Positions 9,066-23,600 are shown, counted from the first letter of the stretch. The stretch is 64,000 nt of DNA from Cantharellus purpuraceus (GCA_025174535.1 JALBUN010000048.1:1736001-1800000); one strand, 5' to 3'. Made by a program: numbers and translations. The notes: generated by a model not told the origin, from the sequence alone.

Positions 9066-12000
9066 CTCCCCCTTCGAGCCGAACGAATACCAAGTCTGTC
9101 GCGAAACTTGAAGATCTTGTCGCGAGGCAAGGCCTTGGTAAAAATGTCGGCGATCATGTCCTCTGTAGGACAATAGATCACGGTGAGTACCCCATTTGTA
9201 ACGGCCTCGCGAATAAAATGATAACGCGTGTCAATGTGCTTCGTTCTCGCGTGATATTGACCGTTTTTCACAAGAACAATCGCGCCTTGATTGTCCGAGA
9301 AGAGCGTCGTTGGAGAGGTAAGTGGTCGCGCGATCTCGTTGAGGAAAGAACGCGTCCAAATGATCTCCTTTGCAGCATGCGTCGCAGCTATGTATTCCGC
9401 TTCCGTTGTGGATAGAGCAATCACGCTCTGCTTTTTTGAACTCCACGAGACTGCTCCGCCATCGATGAGAACCGCGTATCCAGAAATGGAGTGTCGATGT
9501 TCTTGGGAAGCAAAGTCCGCATCTCCATATACGTCCAATCCTCCCCCTTGTTTTCCTCCCAACACTAATTCCATCTCACTTGTTCCTTTCAGATAACGCA
9601 TTATCCTCTTCAACGCCTCCCAATGTACCTTTCCAGGATTTTGTGCAAACCTCCCCAGTATAGATGTGGCGAATGCAATATCGGGACGGGTTGCAAGGGC
9701 AGCATAAAGCAATGAACCAATACACTCTTTATAAGGTATGTTCATCATTCTCTGAATCTCCTCAGGCGTACTCGGGCACTGATTGATAGATAGGTTGATT
9801 CCTGATTCCATTGGGATTGAGATGGGCTTTGCGTCCTTCAATCCATAATGCGATAGCATGGAGTTGATGTATGCCCTTTGGGACAAAGAAACGGTGTGTG
9901 CATGGCGGTCTCGCTTGATTTCTATGCCAAGTAACCAATGTATATCCCCTTCGTCAGTCATCTCGAACTCCGACTTCAGTTCGTCTTTTGTTGCCTGCAT
10001 AAGGGTGGCAGAACTCGCGGCCAATGTCAAATCATCGACAGCCACTACGATAATCACAAACCCGCCATCAATGTGTTTATAGAAAACACAATGCTCAACT
10101 TGGCATCGTGTAAAACCATACTTGATGAAGGTCTCTGAAAGTCGTTCGTACCACAGGCGACCGGCTTGTTTTAGTCCATAGAGGGACTTTCGGAGTAAGC
10201 AAACATGTGACTCCTTTCCTTTCTGATAAAAGCCTGCAGGTTGTTGCATAAAAATATCTTCATCAAGAGGGGCATTCAGGTATGCATCCTTCACGTCCAT
10301 TTGATGAATTTCCCAATCGTTACGGGCTGCCAGCGCGAGTATAATCCGATTTGAGGTAAGTTTGGCCACTGGCGCGAACGTGTCATGGAAATCAATGCCA
10401 GGGGCTTGGGTGTAGCCTTGCGCAACAAGGCGAGCTTTGTATTTCATGATCTTCCCTTGAGCATCGCGTTTGATTCTGAATACCCAGCGGCAACCAACTA
10501 CATTCTTTCCATCTGGACGGGGAACCAGTACCCAAGTACCGTTCAATTCTAGACGGGTGAGTTGCTCGATCATCGGGTCTCTCCACATGGGCCAGTCCTC
10601 ACTCGCTCGTGCTTCAGATTCATTCCTCGGCTCATTCTCGGCAAGTACTGCAGATACCATTGCATATTCTTCTTCAGGTGAGTCTTCAAGCTCTTTGACT
10701 GCAGCCATTGCTGCTCGCTCACTCTCGTCTACGGCAGCTTCATCGGTGAGGTTCCCTGTGGACATCCCAAGTGGGAGTCCTCTACCATGGCGTCCGGTAG
10801 CTGTTCCTTCACCAGCCTCAATTCGTTGGATGTACGCTGAGGGTTTCCTCATACGGCGACTGCGTCCCTCCAGTTCAACAGGCTTGGTGGCCGGTCCACT
10901 TTCAAGTCCTTCAAGAGGGTCAGGCTGACTTGGTGGTGTGGGGGTGAGTTCCTTAGCAGTGGGGTGATCGGTGCCTGTGTCCTCCCCCTTGAGCGGCATA
11001 CTCCCAGGTACGAGAACATACCCATCACTAAATCTGATGTTACGCTCAATACTCACTCGTTTTGTGTCAAAGGAGTACACCCTCGAGCCCTTACTCTCAG
11101 CATCGAATCCCATCCACCTCCCTTCCTTTGCACGTCCATCCAACTTGGAGCTGCCAGGTGTGTGGATCCATATTGCGGATCCCCATTCACGAAGGTCTGA
11201 AAGGTCAGGCTTCTTTCCAGTAAGCATTTCATGCGGCGTCTTGCCATTCAAAGCTTTGGTTGATGTCCTATTCTTCAACCAAACAGCATGCATAAGCGCC
11301 TCTCCCCACAGCATATTTGGAAGTTTGCTTGCGTGCATCATTGCACGGGTGCGTTCAAGGAGCGTACGATTGATTCGTTCAGCAACACCATTTTGCTCTG
11401 GTGTATCGTGTACGGTGAGATGACGTATGATTCCTTTAGCATTAAGATGCTTGCTGAATGCTCCGGACAGGTATTCGCCACCTCGGTCAGATCGCAAGAT
11501 TTTGATTGTTGCATTATACTGTGTATTGAGCCATGCCTCATACATAAGGTAGGCTTGGAAAGTATCGCTCTTGTGTGTAAGCAGGTAGATCCGTGTATGG
11601 GAACTGGTTTTCCCTTAAAAAGATCTTGTTTAAAGTCCCGAAACTGTACAATTTCGCTTGATGGCCTTAAAATATCAGCATATATCTGCTGCTTTCTCTT
11701 GATTCAGGGCCATTCAAATATTCTCTATTTTTTCATATTTTTTTGGGAATTTTCCATGCAGAAATGAGTCTACAAACTTATTGTTCTGCTGGGCGAAGTT
11801 TTGGGACCCACATGGACCCACAAACCTTCGCAGATGTCAGCAGCCTCAAAGTCAGCCGGAGTCACCCGGACAACTGACTCATTGTCGATCACATGACTCA
11901 TTTCAATCTCCGACTCAATCTGGTCACCACTGCCAGTAAATGCTCAATATCTTCGCAACCACTGCACCTCCTGACTCCATTTTCAGTGGAGAGTTCAATA

Positions 12001-15000
12001 GAAGCCATGCCTACCCATAGCTGTGCTAATCAGCCTGGGAAACGAAGTATTGACCGAGTTATTTGAGTAATGGTGACTCATGCAATGACTCCTGCCATGA
12101 CTCATGCTATGACTCCTTCCATGACTCATACCATGACTCCTGTGATTACTCATACTATGACTCCATCCATGACTCATGCCATGAGTCAGAGCAAATCCAA
12201 GCAGCTCATTGGCTAGGAAACTTCCACCCCCTTCTCACATATTCCACTAGCTTCCAGTAGTTTCCATCTATTAATAGGTAGAAGTTTCCAGTAGTATTAG
12301 TCAGCTCCTGTAAATACAATATAAAAGGAGCCCATTCTGCCTCTGAATAAACAACCATTTCTACCCCATCATTTGCACATCAGTGTGACTAGAGTGACAT
12401 ACAGTGTCATCCTCTATATCTCAGTAACTGTTGATTGTCCAGTTCAAGGGTCGCTTACAGTTGTGTAACTGTATTCGATTGCACTCGAAGTAGTGATTGT
12501 CCTGCTTTGGGCGTGAGTGTAGTATCTACCTCGCGTGACTACGAATCTACAGGGTGAGATTGTCTGTCGATAGTCCTGCCATTAGTGCTCTTGTTTAAGT
12601 TACTAGTGTGTACTGCCTTTGCAGAGCATTAGAATCTTGAACTCGTGTGAAGCAGTTGCTAGACTACTTCACACATCGCTGTTACCCGCTTCAGAGTGTC
12701 ACTGGTTGGACGGTCGGATTCATCCACCTACTTCCTCTAGCCTCTAAGTGCATTCCCCTCTTTTTGGAATATCTGGACCCCTAAGCGTCCGTGAACTCTA
12801 GACTCTGGAAGTCTTATTCATTCCCTACTGCTAAGAAACGTATTACCTTCCTGCGTATCGTCTGCATTGACCATTACAACGGATTGTAACCAAAGTACAA
12901 ACGTTAAATCGTTTCTGGAGTTGTGCTGCAGTAGGATTTGATATTCTTCTCAGCTGTTCATTCACGGAATTGTGGTGATTTAGAGTTTGCCCTAACACCA
13001 TAATTTTGCGGGTTCCAAAACAATCCGGGTGTGGCGTGAATGATCATCGGTGAAGCTTACATAGTAGGACTTGCCGCTGATTGTTTGCATTGGGGCAGGC
13101 CCCCAAACATCGGTATGGATTTCTCCCCCTATTCCCTTAGCCCTTTCACCCTGACGTTCTCGTGGCATAGGCTTCCGTGTCTGTTTCCCATATGAGCAGG
13201 AATCACAGATTTCGATGTGGGACGAGTCATCAAGCTCAATCCCAGTGATTAAGCCATCGCTAACTAGGGATTTAGCAGCCTTAGGTGAGATATGTCCCAT
13301 GCGTGCATGAAGTTGCATAAGAGTAAGTGCTTCCTTTGCAGTATGCGCTGCTTCGGACTGATCCCATTCGACACGATAGAGGCCATCTCGGTAGGGAATC
13401 TTTCCTACTATTCTCTTGGATTTGTCACGTATAGTGCAAGCTCCATTGCTGAACGTTACTATGTAGCCGGCACGATCCACAAGTCCTATGGAGATCAGCG
13501 TCATGCCGATGTCAGGTGCAAACAGTACGTCCTTCAAAACAATAGCTGTCTTGCCATTATCTGTAGGGACACTGATTTTTAAATCTCCAGAACCTATGGC
13601 TTGAAAGGTGTGTTTGTTTGCAGCATTAATGGGCCTCGGTGGGATTGATACATAGTTAAACAGGAGATGACGGTAGGGGGTCATGTGCCGCGTAGCTCCG
13701 GAGTCATATAGCTCTAGGATGCGTCCAGGGATCATTGATTCGGTGAGTGCAACTGCACTAATGTCAATTGATGTGAATGCGGGTGGCTTACTGTCCTCAA
13801 TTGGGATCCAATCGGTCCCAAGTACTTCAGGTTGTGAAGGGGAAAGTGAGGCATTATCTGAAGCGTCATCCTCACTATCCCAAATAGATGCAAAGCCTGA
13901 TGTGTCGCCATCAGAACAACTAGGTGTGTCGTCGTCTTCACTATCGCTACCACTCAGGGCAGTTATTGGGTTCGGCATCATGTCCGAATCATCAAGCTCT
14001 TCAAGTGATCCTCCCTCGAAAAGGTCCTCGATGAAGACTTCGGTGGTTGCAACCCAGCAACCATCTTCGACACTCACTGCTGCACTTGCAGTGGTATTGT
14101 TCCCTTTCGCTTTGGGACCTCTCTTTGAGCGTGGGCCCTGGCCTTCTTTGCCACCTCCTTTTGCCCAGCAGTCCGCTTTGTAGTGGCCATGCTTATGGCA
14201 GTTATGGCACTCAACGTTCTTCTTTGAGTTGCCACTGCCGATACCGCCACTTCTGTTCCCCTTTCCATTTCTATTGGATGCAAAGAATGCAGCATCTTTG
14301 GTACCCAGCTTTTCATCACGTACGTGGCGTCGTTCATATTCTTGGATCGCCTTGGTGATGTAGTTATCAGAACTCAACGGGTTTCCAGCTTGCTGAGCAG
14401 CATCGCCTAGGGTTGTCAATAGTACCTGATATGATTCAGGTAATGACAATATGATCATGGAGGAGTAGTCATCTTCACTGGGTGGGGCTCCCATGCCAGA
14501 GAGTCGTTCGTATAGGTGTCGGATTAAGTCAAGGTGAGCAGGAATATCATCCCCTTCGTTTGCCCTCTTCTCCAACATCCTTCTACGCAGATCCACCTGG
14601 ACCATGTGGGTCTTTCCCTCAAACTTGCTGCAGAGGGACTTCCACATGTCAGCTGCTGTATCACAGCGGCTAATCTTCATCAGCATGGAGTCCTCAATGC
14701 TAGCAGCCAGTTGGGCACGCACAAGGTACTCGCGCTGGTTCCACTTGTCAAATATAGCTTCGTAGTTTGACATGGTCTTTCTGTCCTCTTCAGTCCACTT
14801 GAGTGCATCGGTAGAGCTCAGGATTGGATGTGTTGGTGCCACAGCCGTCCCCTCGATGCAGCCGGTCAGTCCACGGCTAGCAATTGCATATATCATACGT
14901 GTTTTATAAGCAACCCAGTTTGAGCCGTCGTTCGCCAGCTTTGGAACACGGAATAGGGTTTCATCTTTGCTAGTAGTGAAGGTGGACATCATAGGCTCAG

Positions 15001-15010
15001 CGGGGCCCAT
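9029..15010 (-). CDS. Copia Gag-Pol polyprotein, interrupted by LTR-A
   Basis: Without the LTR-A insertion the frame is one ORF of about 1,515 codons with no other lesion. Order: Gag N-terminus (PKLANDGSNWVAYKTR), UBN2-like Gag helices, CCHC zinc knuckle CHNCHKHGHYKADC, protease LYDSGATRHM, the GAG-pre-integrase box HARMGHISP, integrase core with HTDVWGP, RSDRGGEY and PEQNGVAER, reverse transcriptase with YKARLVAQG, MDVKDAYLNA and AVDDLTL, then RNase H with YGDADFAS, STTEAEYIA and SDNQGAI. Catalytic residues look intact. The start is the ATG inside the primer-binding site (15008-15010); a longer open frame runs back into the LTR. The break is at integrase residues HTRI|YLL (13023-13027/11589-11593). 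Confidence 0.93.
11594..13022 (+). repeat. Solo LTR-A in the Copia integrase
   Basis: 1,429 bp, TGTATGGGAACTGG...TTCCAAAACA, with a perfect 5-bp duplication ATCCG at 11589-11593 and 13023-13027. It is opposite in orientation to the host ORF. Excision restores the Copia reading frame exactly. It differs from the copy at 59830 mainly by a GACTCATG-rich minisatellite in its middle. Confidence 0.92.
12063..12189. repeat. GACTCATG minisatellite inside LTR-A
   Basis: Tandem 12-24 bp units built from ATGACTCATGC and ATGACTCCTGCC, imperfect, about 127 bp. A shorter form is visible in the LTR-A fragment near 33.2 kb and none in the copy at 59.8 kb, so it varies between family members. Confidence 0.7.
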
Positions 15011-15014
15011 AACC

Positions 15015-15354
15015 TGGAAGATATGGATGTGAAGAGGGACTAGATATATAAACTTCAGTTGTGCGGGGAGCAATCAACTGTAGATTCAGTAGCTACCTAG
15101 ATATATAACTACAGAGCTCACGGTTAATGTAGTTAGACATATGAGAATGAAATGGAACGTACACTTCAGTTGTGCGGGGAGCAATCAACTGAAGTGTCCG
15201 ATAGAACGATATTGAACTTATATACTATCAAGTCAGGTGGGCAAAATAAAATGAGTATCGCCGTACTCGACCGCTATGCCTATGTATTTGCGCCTGTTGA
15301 ACTGTGTGGTACCTCAACTATGCTTCCGTGTTCGTCGGCCTCGATACTCCAACA
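15015..15354 (-). repeat. Copia 5' LTR
   Basis: 340 bp, TGGAAGATATGG...CTCCAACA on the + strand. The primer-binding site is immediately to the left. It has an internal near-duplication of CTTCAGTTGTGCGGGGAGCA about 120 bp apart, and it is the intact reference for the disrupted 3' LTR. Confidence 0.92.
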
Positions 15355-15512
15355 GAGGATACCTTTGAAGGTTTGTTTCTCAACTCCTGTTTTTGTCGCG
15401 TCTGGGACTCAAAGCGCGCCTGTTGAATTGATGTTCGAACGACTGCGACCACGATTATCGCCATAGTAAAGGCTGCTGCAGGGGCCCGCAGTTTACGAGG
15501 GTCGATTGCCAT
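15355..15512 (-). CDS. Small single-pass membrane protein, 3' end hit by Copia
   Basis: Starts MAIDPRKLRAPAAAFTMAII. One hydrophobic helix (AAAFTMAIIVVAVV) is followed by a charged Gln/Arg/Lys tail ending KPSKVSS. Removing the Copia element and one GAGGA copy, the next codons read ACG TGA, giving 54 residues. With the insertion present, translation would run into the LTR and end ten codons later (VGVSRPTNTEA shares the LTR end). The gene lies head-to-head with the DUF7330-type gene, 262 bp apart. I do not recognise the family. The topology resembles small mitochondrial inner-membrane proteins, but that is a guess. A splice donor at GTATCC just before the insertion is possible. Confidence 0.5.
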
Positions 15513-15774
15513 GAGGAGTTCTAACGTAATGTATGAAGTTAAGCACAGCTCGCGCCTTATGTTGCCTCAAATGCGTTACTGACCAATGTAGACGGGTAGC
15601 GGACAGAGCCGAAGTTTGGGTTCGCCTTGTCAGCGAGTGCTGTGGCGGTGATGGCGCAGTAAATCTCTCAAACTTTGAACCACGCCCCGCAGTATGATAA
15701 TCGCCGGTCAAATTGAGCTTACTGCGAAGGACTCCGTATTGCGACTCGTGCCAGAGCAACAGCTGACAGTGGGC

Positions 15775-16835
15775 ATGGCAAGAGTGAGTCTTCCTGCACA
15801 GTGCAAGATCCGCTGCGACTGACACAGCCCGTATTCTAGGTTGATGATCCTCCACCATACCTCCCAATCCAAGTTGTTCAATCTTCCGGAAGTCTTCCAG
15901 TACCACCTATACCACGCGCAAGCAGCAGCACACTGACGCTTAGGTCAAAGCCTGCAGTTCCTGCAACAAACTACATTTTCGTCAAGACACGTCAGGAGTC
16001 AGTAACAGGTGCATAGTTAATTCATGTTGTTTGAGTATAGTAATTGATACCCAGAGTAGGTGTCTTTCACATCGACCCGGAACTTCAAACGGTTGCACTC
16101 GACAAGGCAGGCGCCACTGCTGTTGACAGACGCCACTACAACTGTGCTCACCGACAAAGACACCGTCATCACGGTCGCAAAAAATTCAAGAAGCGCACTG
16201 ACCTCCCCGATCCGAACGCTATATTTGAAACCCGTCAAGGTGGCCTTGCACTTGATCTCTTCATTGTCGCTTCTCCGTATGCAGCCAATGCACGCGCCCT
16301 TATTCAAGCAACCACACGACAAGGCCCTGTGGATATCAAAGTGGTGTGTATTGGGCATCTTTCCATGCCCTTTCAACTCAATAGTGAACGGCTAGCATGC
16401 TATACATCCACGACGACAGCTAAACATGGAAGTGACAAGCCGAAATGGTTTGTGACCTTGTCTTTAGCATGCCCTGTCTCGTTTGACATGTGTCTTTGCA
16501 CCGATATACCAGGAGATGTCTGTATTCTTATTCCCCGTTCGTTTTCTGGATATATCCAATTGTATTGCCGCCATGGTCAGCTCGTCTTTCTTCCCAACTT
16601 ATCTTCCGCTATGACTCTCGTCTCGCGCCATGAGCGAGAATGTCAGGTCATCGTAGGGGATGCCGATAATCGCTTGTCTGCTCGGGGAGCGGAATGGGTT
16701 GGTGATATAATACATATAGCCGCACGTCAAGGGGATGTATTCGTTGGCTACGTTGGCGAGGATCAGAAGCCGCCAGAAGAGCCCGGGTTTTGGAAGAAGC
16801 TAACGGACTTCTTTCAGTCGGCCTCGGCTAATTAA
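15775..16835 (+). CDS. DUF7330-type protein, function unknown
   Basis: Exons 15775-15783 (only nine bases, Met-Ala-Arg), 15840-16008 and 16060-16835 give 317 residues. Phases agree and both introns are GT-AG (56 and 51 bp). The N-terminus is proline-rich (DDPPPYLP). Next come a TNYIFVKTRQESVTGVFHIDP stretch crossing intron 2, a basic patch RHYNCAHRQRHRHHGRKKFKK, a beta-rich core (LALDLFIVASPY, VDIKVVCIGHLS, GYIQLYCRHGQLVFLPN) and the FWKKLTDFF ending. The overall plan matches DUF7330 proteins, which are abundant in agaricomycetes. That name is from memory and no activity is known. It converges with Rpt4 across a 394-bp gap. Confidence 0.7.
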
Positions 16836-17229
16836 TACGAAATGATTTCACAATATTATTACTGTGTGCATCTAGTTCTGCTGTCTATATTTATACGTTT
16901 AGGGACCACACCTGACAGGCATAAGCCCGCTTCGCAAGGAGACGGTACAAGTGCAAGTGCCTCAAGTAATATGTATTAGGGAACTGCATTCTGGCTTGCA
17001 ATCAAGTCTCTATGAATTGGAAGCGAACTGGATTCTTTCCCATTCACAGCAAGGGAACAAGCGGATCAATTAAATTAATCATCTAGCCAGATGCTAGAGT
17101 ATCCACAATGCTATTATCCATTCCAACAGTAACCAGGCTTACACAGGGCCTTGTGTGTGAGAGGTATGAATTCGATAGCACCAGGGTACGAGGCAATAAT
17201 ATGCATGAGCCAACGGCAAAGATACGGTG
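16836..17229. other. Intergenic gap between convergent genes
   Basis: Shared 3' flank of the DUF7330-type gene and Rpt4. AT-rich. No ORF, RNA gene or repeat recognised. Confidence 0.5.
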
Positions 17230-18840
<1,611 letters not shown>

Positions 18841-19244
18841 CGTGGAGAATAATCAACGACGCGTAGGTACGCGCGTTTGTTTACACAGACTATGTATGAG
18901 GGGTCCATGAGGGCTCCCTGCCTAGGTAAGCAGGCTGTTACAGCAATTGGCATTACATAAGGACAGCGCTGGTTTGAAGAGCGCAAAGCCTCAACTTATG
19001 AACGCAAGATGTCACTCATTTCCCAACCGAATGACACTAAATTAAGTAACTAAATTAAGTAGTATCTGATGTATTATCTAGTAAAAAATTAGGCCTTACT
19101 AAACCTCACATTTTTCTGCATATGCATATGCTTCTGAACACTTGTGAGACCCCTTCCTTTGGAAGGGCCCAATCAGGTGGACACTACATAACCTTGGTTC
19201 AGGCTGCCACCATGTAAACTGGGTTCAGGCAGTCACTACATAAT
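18841..19244. promoter_or_regulatory. Rpt4 upstream region with hairpin element (copy 2 of 3)
   Basis: Contains CCCTTCC-TTT-GGAAGGG at 19151-19167, a perfect 7-bp stem with a 3-base loop, about 310 bp upstream of the Rpt4 ATG. The same hairpin occurs upstream of Sgf73 and TOR. Nothing else is recognised. Repeats begin shortly to the right. Confidence 0.45.
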
Positions 19245-20136
19245 GTTACATCCTGTAACACCAAGTCCATCTCCACCTCCACCATCTCCACCTCCATCAT
19301 CTCCATGTCCATCAACCCCAAACTCCATTATTGTTCTCTTTATAAGTAGTTTCTTCTTATGGGTTACAATAAACCACCATCTATTATATTACTTAGTATT
19401 AGTTTGGACTTGGGTCCAAACTCTGAACTCCTTTCCATGTTGTACTCCATATCCATCTTATTGTTCTATTGCTTTTAGTTTTATCATTCAATTCTCCACA
19501 TACTTATATGGGCTACTCTGTGTATGTTACAGTAGTTTGTATATTGACTAAGATTCACCTCATCAACTTCTTGGTTGCTAGCTTCTTGACAAGTCCCTTC
19601 TTGACAAGTTGAACTCTGGATCCTTGATCCAACTCTGTACCTCCAAACTCCAAAATATTGGACTGACAATCTGAGGGGGTGCAATGCACAAGTTGAAGCC
19701 AAGTCCACTCAACCTGACTCAATAGTATTGTCCACTCTGTCTCCAGTTGAACTGGAACAGTAAAGTCCCTTCCCCTTTTCCACTAGCATCCAAACTCCAG
19801 TTACTCCTTTCAAACACAGTTTCCCAGACCTTAACAGTATATATGAACTTACACCCTCAATCATCATGCCTCCCTGAAGCACTCAAACCTCCATCCAAAG
19901 TGGGAGTACTGCCCACTACTATCGAGGAAGTTCCTGGTGAAGCCCCAGCCTCTGATCAGGAGCTTGAGGCTGGACTCCAGGAAGGCACTCCTCCAGCCAA
20001 TTCCTCATCCATCCCAGTCCCTAACCTTGTGGAAGCCCTCAGCATGTTGGCTAATTCCATATCATCTCCAAGAAGTCCTCTGCTCAGACCAAGGTCCAAG
20101 AATCAGATGCCTTCAATGGATCCAATTCCTGCAAAC
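19245..20136 (+). pseudogene. Diverged Gypsy LTR and gag N-terminus
   Basis: The segment near 19.68 kb (GTGCAATGCACAAGTTGAAG then CCAAGTCC) resembles the 3' part of LTR-C (GCAGCACATAAGCTGAAGCC). From about 19.89 kb a frame reads TTIEEVPGEAPASDQE then PVPNLVEALSMLANSISSPR, parallel to family C Gag (TIPEVVKEPTDH, SPNLVQAISLLTSSI). It is therefore a sister family. It is truncated at 20136 by the family C copy 1 LTR. Confidence 0.5.
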
Positions 20137-20620
20137 TGTTATGACTATATTCATTAACGCCCAGATCCCTGTCCGATCCACTCAGATCCCCATGCACATG
20201 AAATCTATACTCCATTTGGAAACCATCATGTCTCCATTTATCTGTCCAATTGTCACCACTGAATCTCACCCATCTGTCTCCGGTTCCGATTGATGCATCA
20301 GTATCACCATAGGAAGACATCTGTCCCCATCAGCCTTGGAGACCCATCACTGGAGTAATTATTATTAGATTTCAAATATGTATTTAAGTTGCCCAACTGG
20401 GGACTTCATTCCCCAGTTTGAATATCAAATCACACCTAGTTCCTAAGTCTGATCCTAACTATCTAAGTCATACTCCATCTCTGAAATCTCAGAAACCAGT
20501 ATTAGTGAGGGCACAGCACATAAGCTGAAGCCAAGTCTGTTCCGACCTCCACAACACACCCTGATTCACGCTCTGACTCCGACCCAATCTCCAACCCCCA
20601 ATCAGACCTAGTGCATAACA
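20137..20620 (+). repeat. LTR-C, 5' LTR of copy 1
   Basis: 484 bp, TGTTATGAC...GCATAACA. It holds a TATTTAAG box at 20381-20388 and CAGTTTGAATAT at 20414-20425, the predicted transcript start. The primer-binding site ATATTCAAACTG (20623-20634) is its exact reverse complement. Confidence 0.88.
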
Positions 20621-20652
20621 GTATATTCAAACTGCCGTACTCACTCCTACCA

Positions 20653-23600
20653 ATGCCATGATCCACCGCCAATTCCGAACATGCACAAACCATCAAGGTG
20701 CCCGCTCCCAGCATTGACACCATCCCTGAGGTCATCAAAGAACTGACAGACCACATAGAGGCCGTCAATGAAGAGGATGATACTCCACCCTCCCCAAATC
20801 TGGCACAAGCCATCTCCCTGCTCACCAGGAGCATCTGTACGCCACAAGCTCCTAAATCCTGGACCTTGGTCCGGGAACCCAACCCGTGCAAGCTCCAGCC
20901 ATTCTTGGTGCAATGCCGGTTGAATTTCCATGACCGCCCCAACACATTCACATCTGATTGGGTGAAGGTCACCTTCACCATGTCCTATCTCAAGGGCACT
21001 GCACTGGACTACTTCGAGCCAGCACTCATGGACGACTCCAATGACCCAATATGGTCAGAAGACTACTCTGACTTCATCTCCAAACTTTGGACCAATTTCA
21101 GTCCTTACAACCCTGAGGCTGATGCCGAGAATGAACTCAATTGACTTTGGATGAAGGAAAATCACAAAATTGCAAAATACATTGTGAGTTTCCAGCAGCT
21201 AGCCCTGAAAGTCCAATGGGGCGACACTGCACTCCAATGCCAATTTTATGTTGGTCTCCCATCCTGCATCAAGGACAAGATATCACATGTCAGTAAGCCA
21301 GATACTTTGGTAAACCTTTGCAAGCTCGCCCAATCCATCGATGCCTGTTATTGGGAATGTCAATCTGAGGTCTCCTGAAAAAAATCGGCTAACAACAAAT
21401 TGGACAAATCATTGGACAAGACCCCAAAGTCCAACAAGGGGTCTGATAAGAAGACCACCACCAACTCAGGCCAGAAGTCAAACACTGGTAACACCGCTGC
21501 TTCCAGTTCCGGTCAGAACAACTCCAGAACTGGCAATAACTCCAGAGCTCGCCGGACCTCTCCACCAAGCTGGGAAAGGATGGCAAACTTACCTAGCAGG
21601 AATGCCAGCACCGCATGGACAACAACCTCTGTCTGTTCTGCAGAAAACCTGGCCACCAAGCCAAGGATTGCAACAAGGCAACCTTGTCAGCAGCAAAGGC
21701 AAAGGGCCATGCTGCCAATGCCACAATGGACCCAAAAAAAATAGTAAGCAGTCCTCTAGCCTCCGTATGGGCTGAGGGCTGCGTTGGTACTCCCTGTATG
21801 ACAAACAAGGTCCGCCTGAACACATCCACTCTTTCCCACTCTGACTCCCTCACGCTCCTCATCTACTCCAACTCCATTCCCGATACTGCTATCCAAGCAT
21901 TAATTGACTCCAGTTCTACTCACTGTTTCCTTAATTCCTCCTTTTCTGATTTACATAAACTCCATACATACACCATAACTCCAATATCACTCCGATTATT
22001 TGATGGCACTACTAATGCTGTTATTTCATGAGCTATAGATCTGTCAATCTGTTTTTCTGTCAGAGAAATCCAGAACCTTACATTCTATGTACTCCACTTG
22101 ACTCCAGCTGTTCTGTGGTTCTTGGACATAATTGGCTCACCTGCTACAATCTGTTGATTGACTGGGTATTGGGCCATATCACATTCTGTTCTCCGGTGCA
22201 GGCTGTGTCATTCCAGATGTCACCAGCAACTATAGGTGTGAAATTATCTTCCACCTCTGCTAACATCACTCTGATAGATACTCCATCTACCCCTCTGTCT
22301 ATATCAATGGTGGACACTATGGTCTTTGCCAGACTAAGCAAACTGGATGGCTCTCACATGTTCCAGGTTCACCTCTCCGATCCAATGCTCCTTGCCACCC
22401 ATTCTGCCCGATCAACTCCACTGGACCTATCTATGGTTCCTAAGGAGTATCATGAGTTCACTGATGTGTTCAGCAAGTCTAAAGCCAACTCCCTAGCAGA
22501 ACACTGACCATATGATCTCAAGATTGAGTTGGATGACAACTCCACCCCTCTGCTTGGCCCTATCTACTCACTATCCCAAAAAGAGCTACTGGATCTCCAA
22601 ACATTCATAGATGAGAACTTGGCCACAGGCTTCATCCACCCATCCTTATCCCCCCATGGAGCTCCCGTCCTATTTGTCCACAAAAAGGACGGATCACTCC
22701 ATCTGTGCGTCAACTTCCGTGGACTTAACAAGATCACCAAGAAAGACTGATACCCAATACCCCGCACCGCAGACCTACTCGAGAGCCCTCGAAAGGCTAA
22801 GATCTATTCCAAAATAGATCTCCGACATGCCTACCATCTAGTCTGCATCCAAGAAGGCGATGAGTGGAAAATGACTTTCTGCACTCGATATGGATCTTTT
22901 GAATGGTGCATCATGCCCTTTGGACTAACCAACACTCCAGCTGCCTTCCAGTGGTTCATGAACGATACCTTCGCCAACCTCCTCAATGTTACCATCCTTG
23001 TTTACTTAGATGACATTTTGGTATATTCGGATAACAAAGAAGAACATTGGATACACATCTGAGAAGCAGGTCCTTCACCCTCTGCCTCCCTGACCACTTC
23101 CAAGCAGTTCACCCGGTCTTCCATATATCAATGCTTGAACCTGCTACTACAAATGAGATCTCCGGTTGCACCCAACCTCCACCATCCTCAAAGGAGATAA
23201 TGAATATGAGATATCTGAGATCCTGGACTCAAAGATTGATCATCGGTACAAGTGCAAGCTCCAGTACCTAGATGCTTGTTCGGAATCATGTCAGTATACA
23301 ATATTCTGATGTATATGAGATATACATCAGAATTTCAATGATACATAAAGCCAGGGAGTTACAATTTGGATATCTTAAAAGATTTTGGATGTGTGAAATT
23401 TTCATAAATATAAACATATATTCTATATTTTAATAAACTTTAAAAGATGAGATATTTGGTTGAGATGAACATAATCATTTACATGGATATAATAGGAATG
23501 TATGTATTAATATAATTGGTATTATATAGTATTTAGATATACAAATACCAGGTGGGGATTAAAGATAGTTCAAATTATGTTACAAGTATTGTATAAGAAA

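Larger units (their letters stand above)
7307..15354 (-). mobile_element. Complete Copia retrotransposon with two nested solo LTRs
   Basis: TG...CA ended LTRs (3' LTR 7307-9065, 5' LTR 15015-15354) enclose gag-pol. The target duplication GAGGA is present at 7302-7306 and 15355-15359. The LTR sequences outside the nested insertion appear identical base for base by eye (340 bp), which implies a very recent insertion. A polypurine tract GAAGGGGGAG adjoins the 3' LTR at 9066-9076 (read on -). The primer-binding site at 15006-15014 is the initiator-tRNA anticodon type. Nested inside are LTR-B in the 3' LTR (7359-8773) and LTR-A in the integrase (11594-13022). Without them the element is about 5.2 kb. 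Confidence 0.92.
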
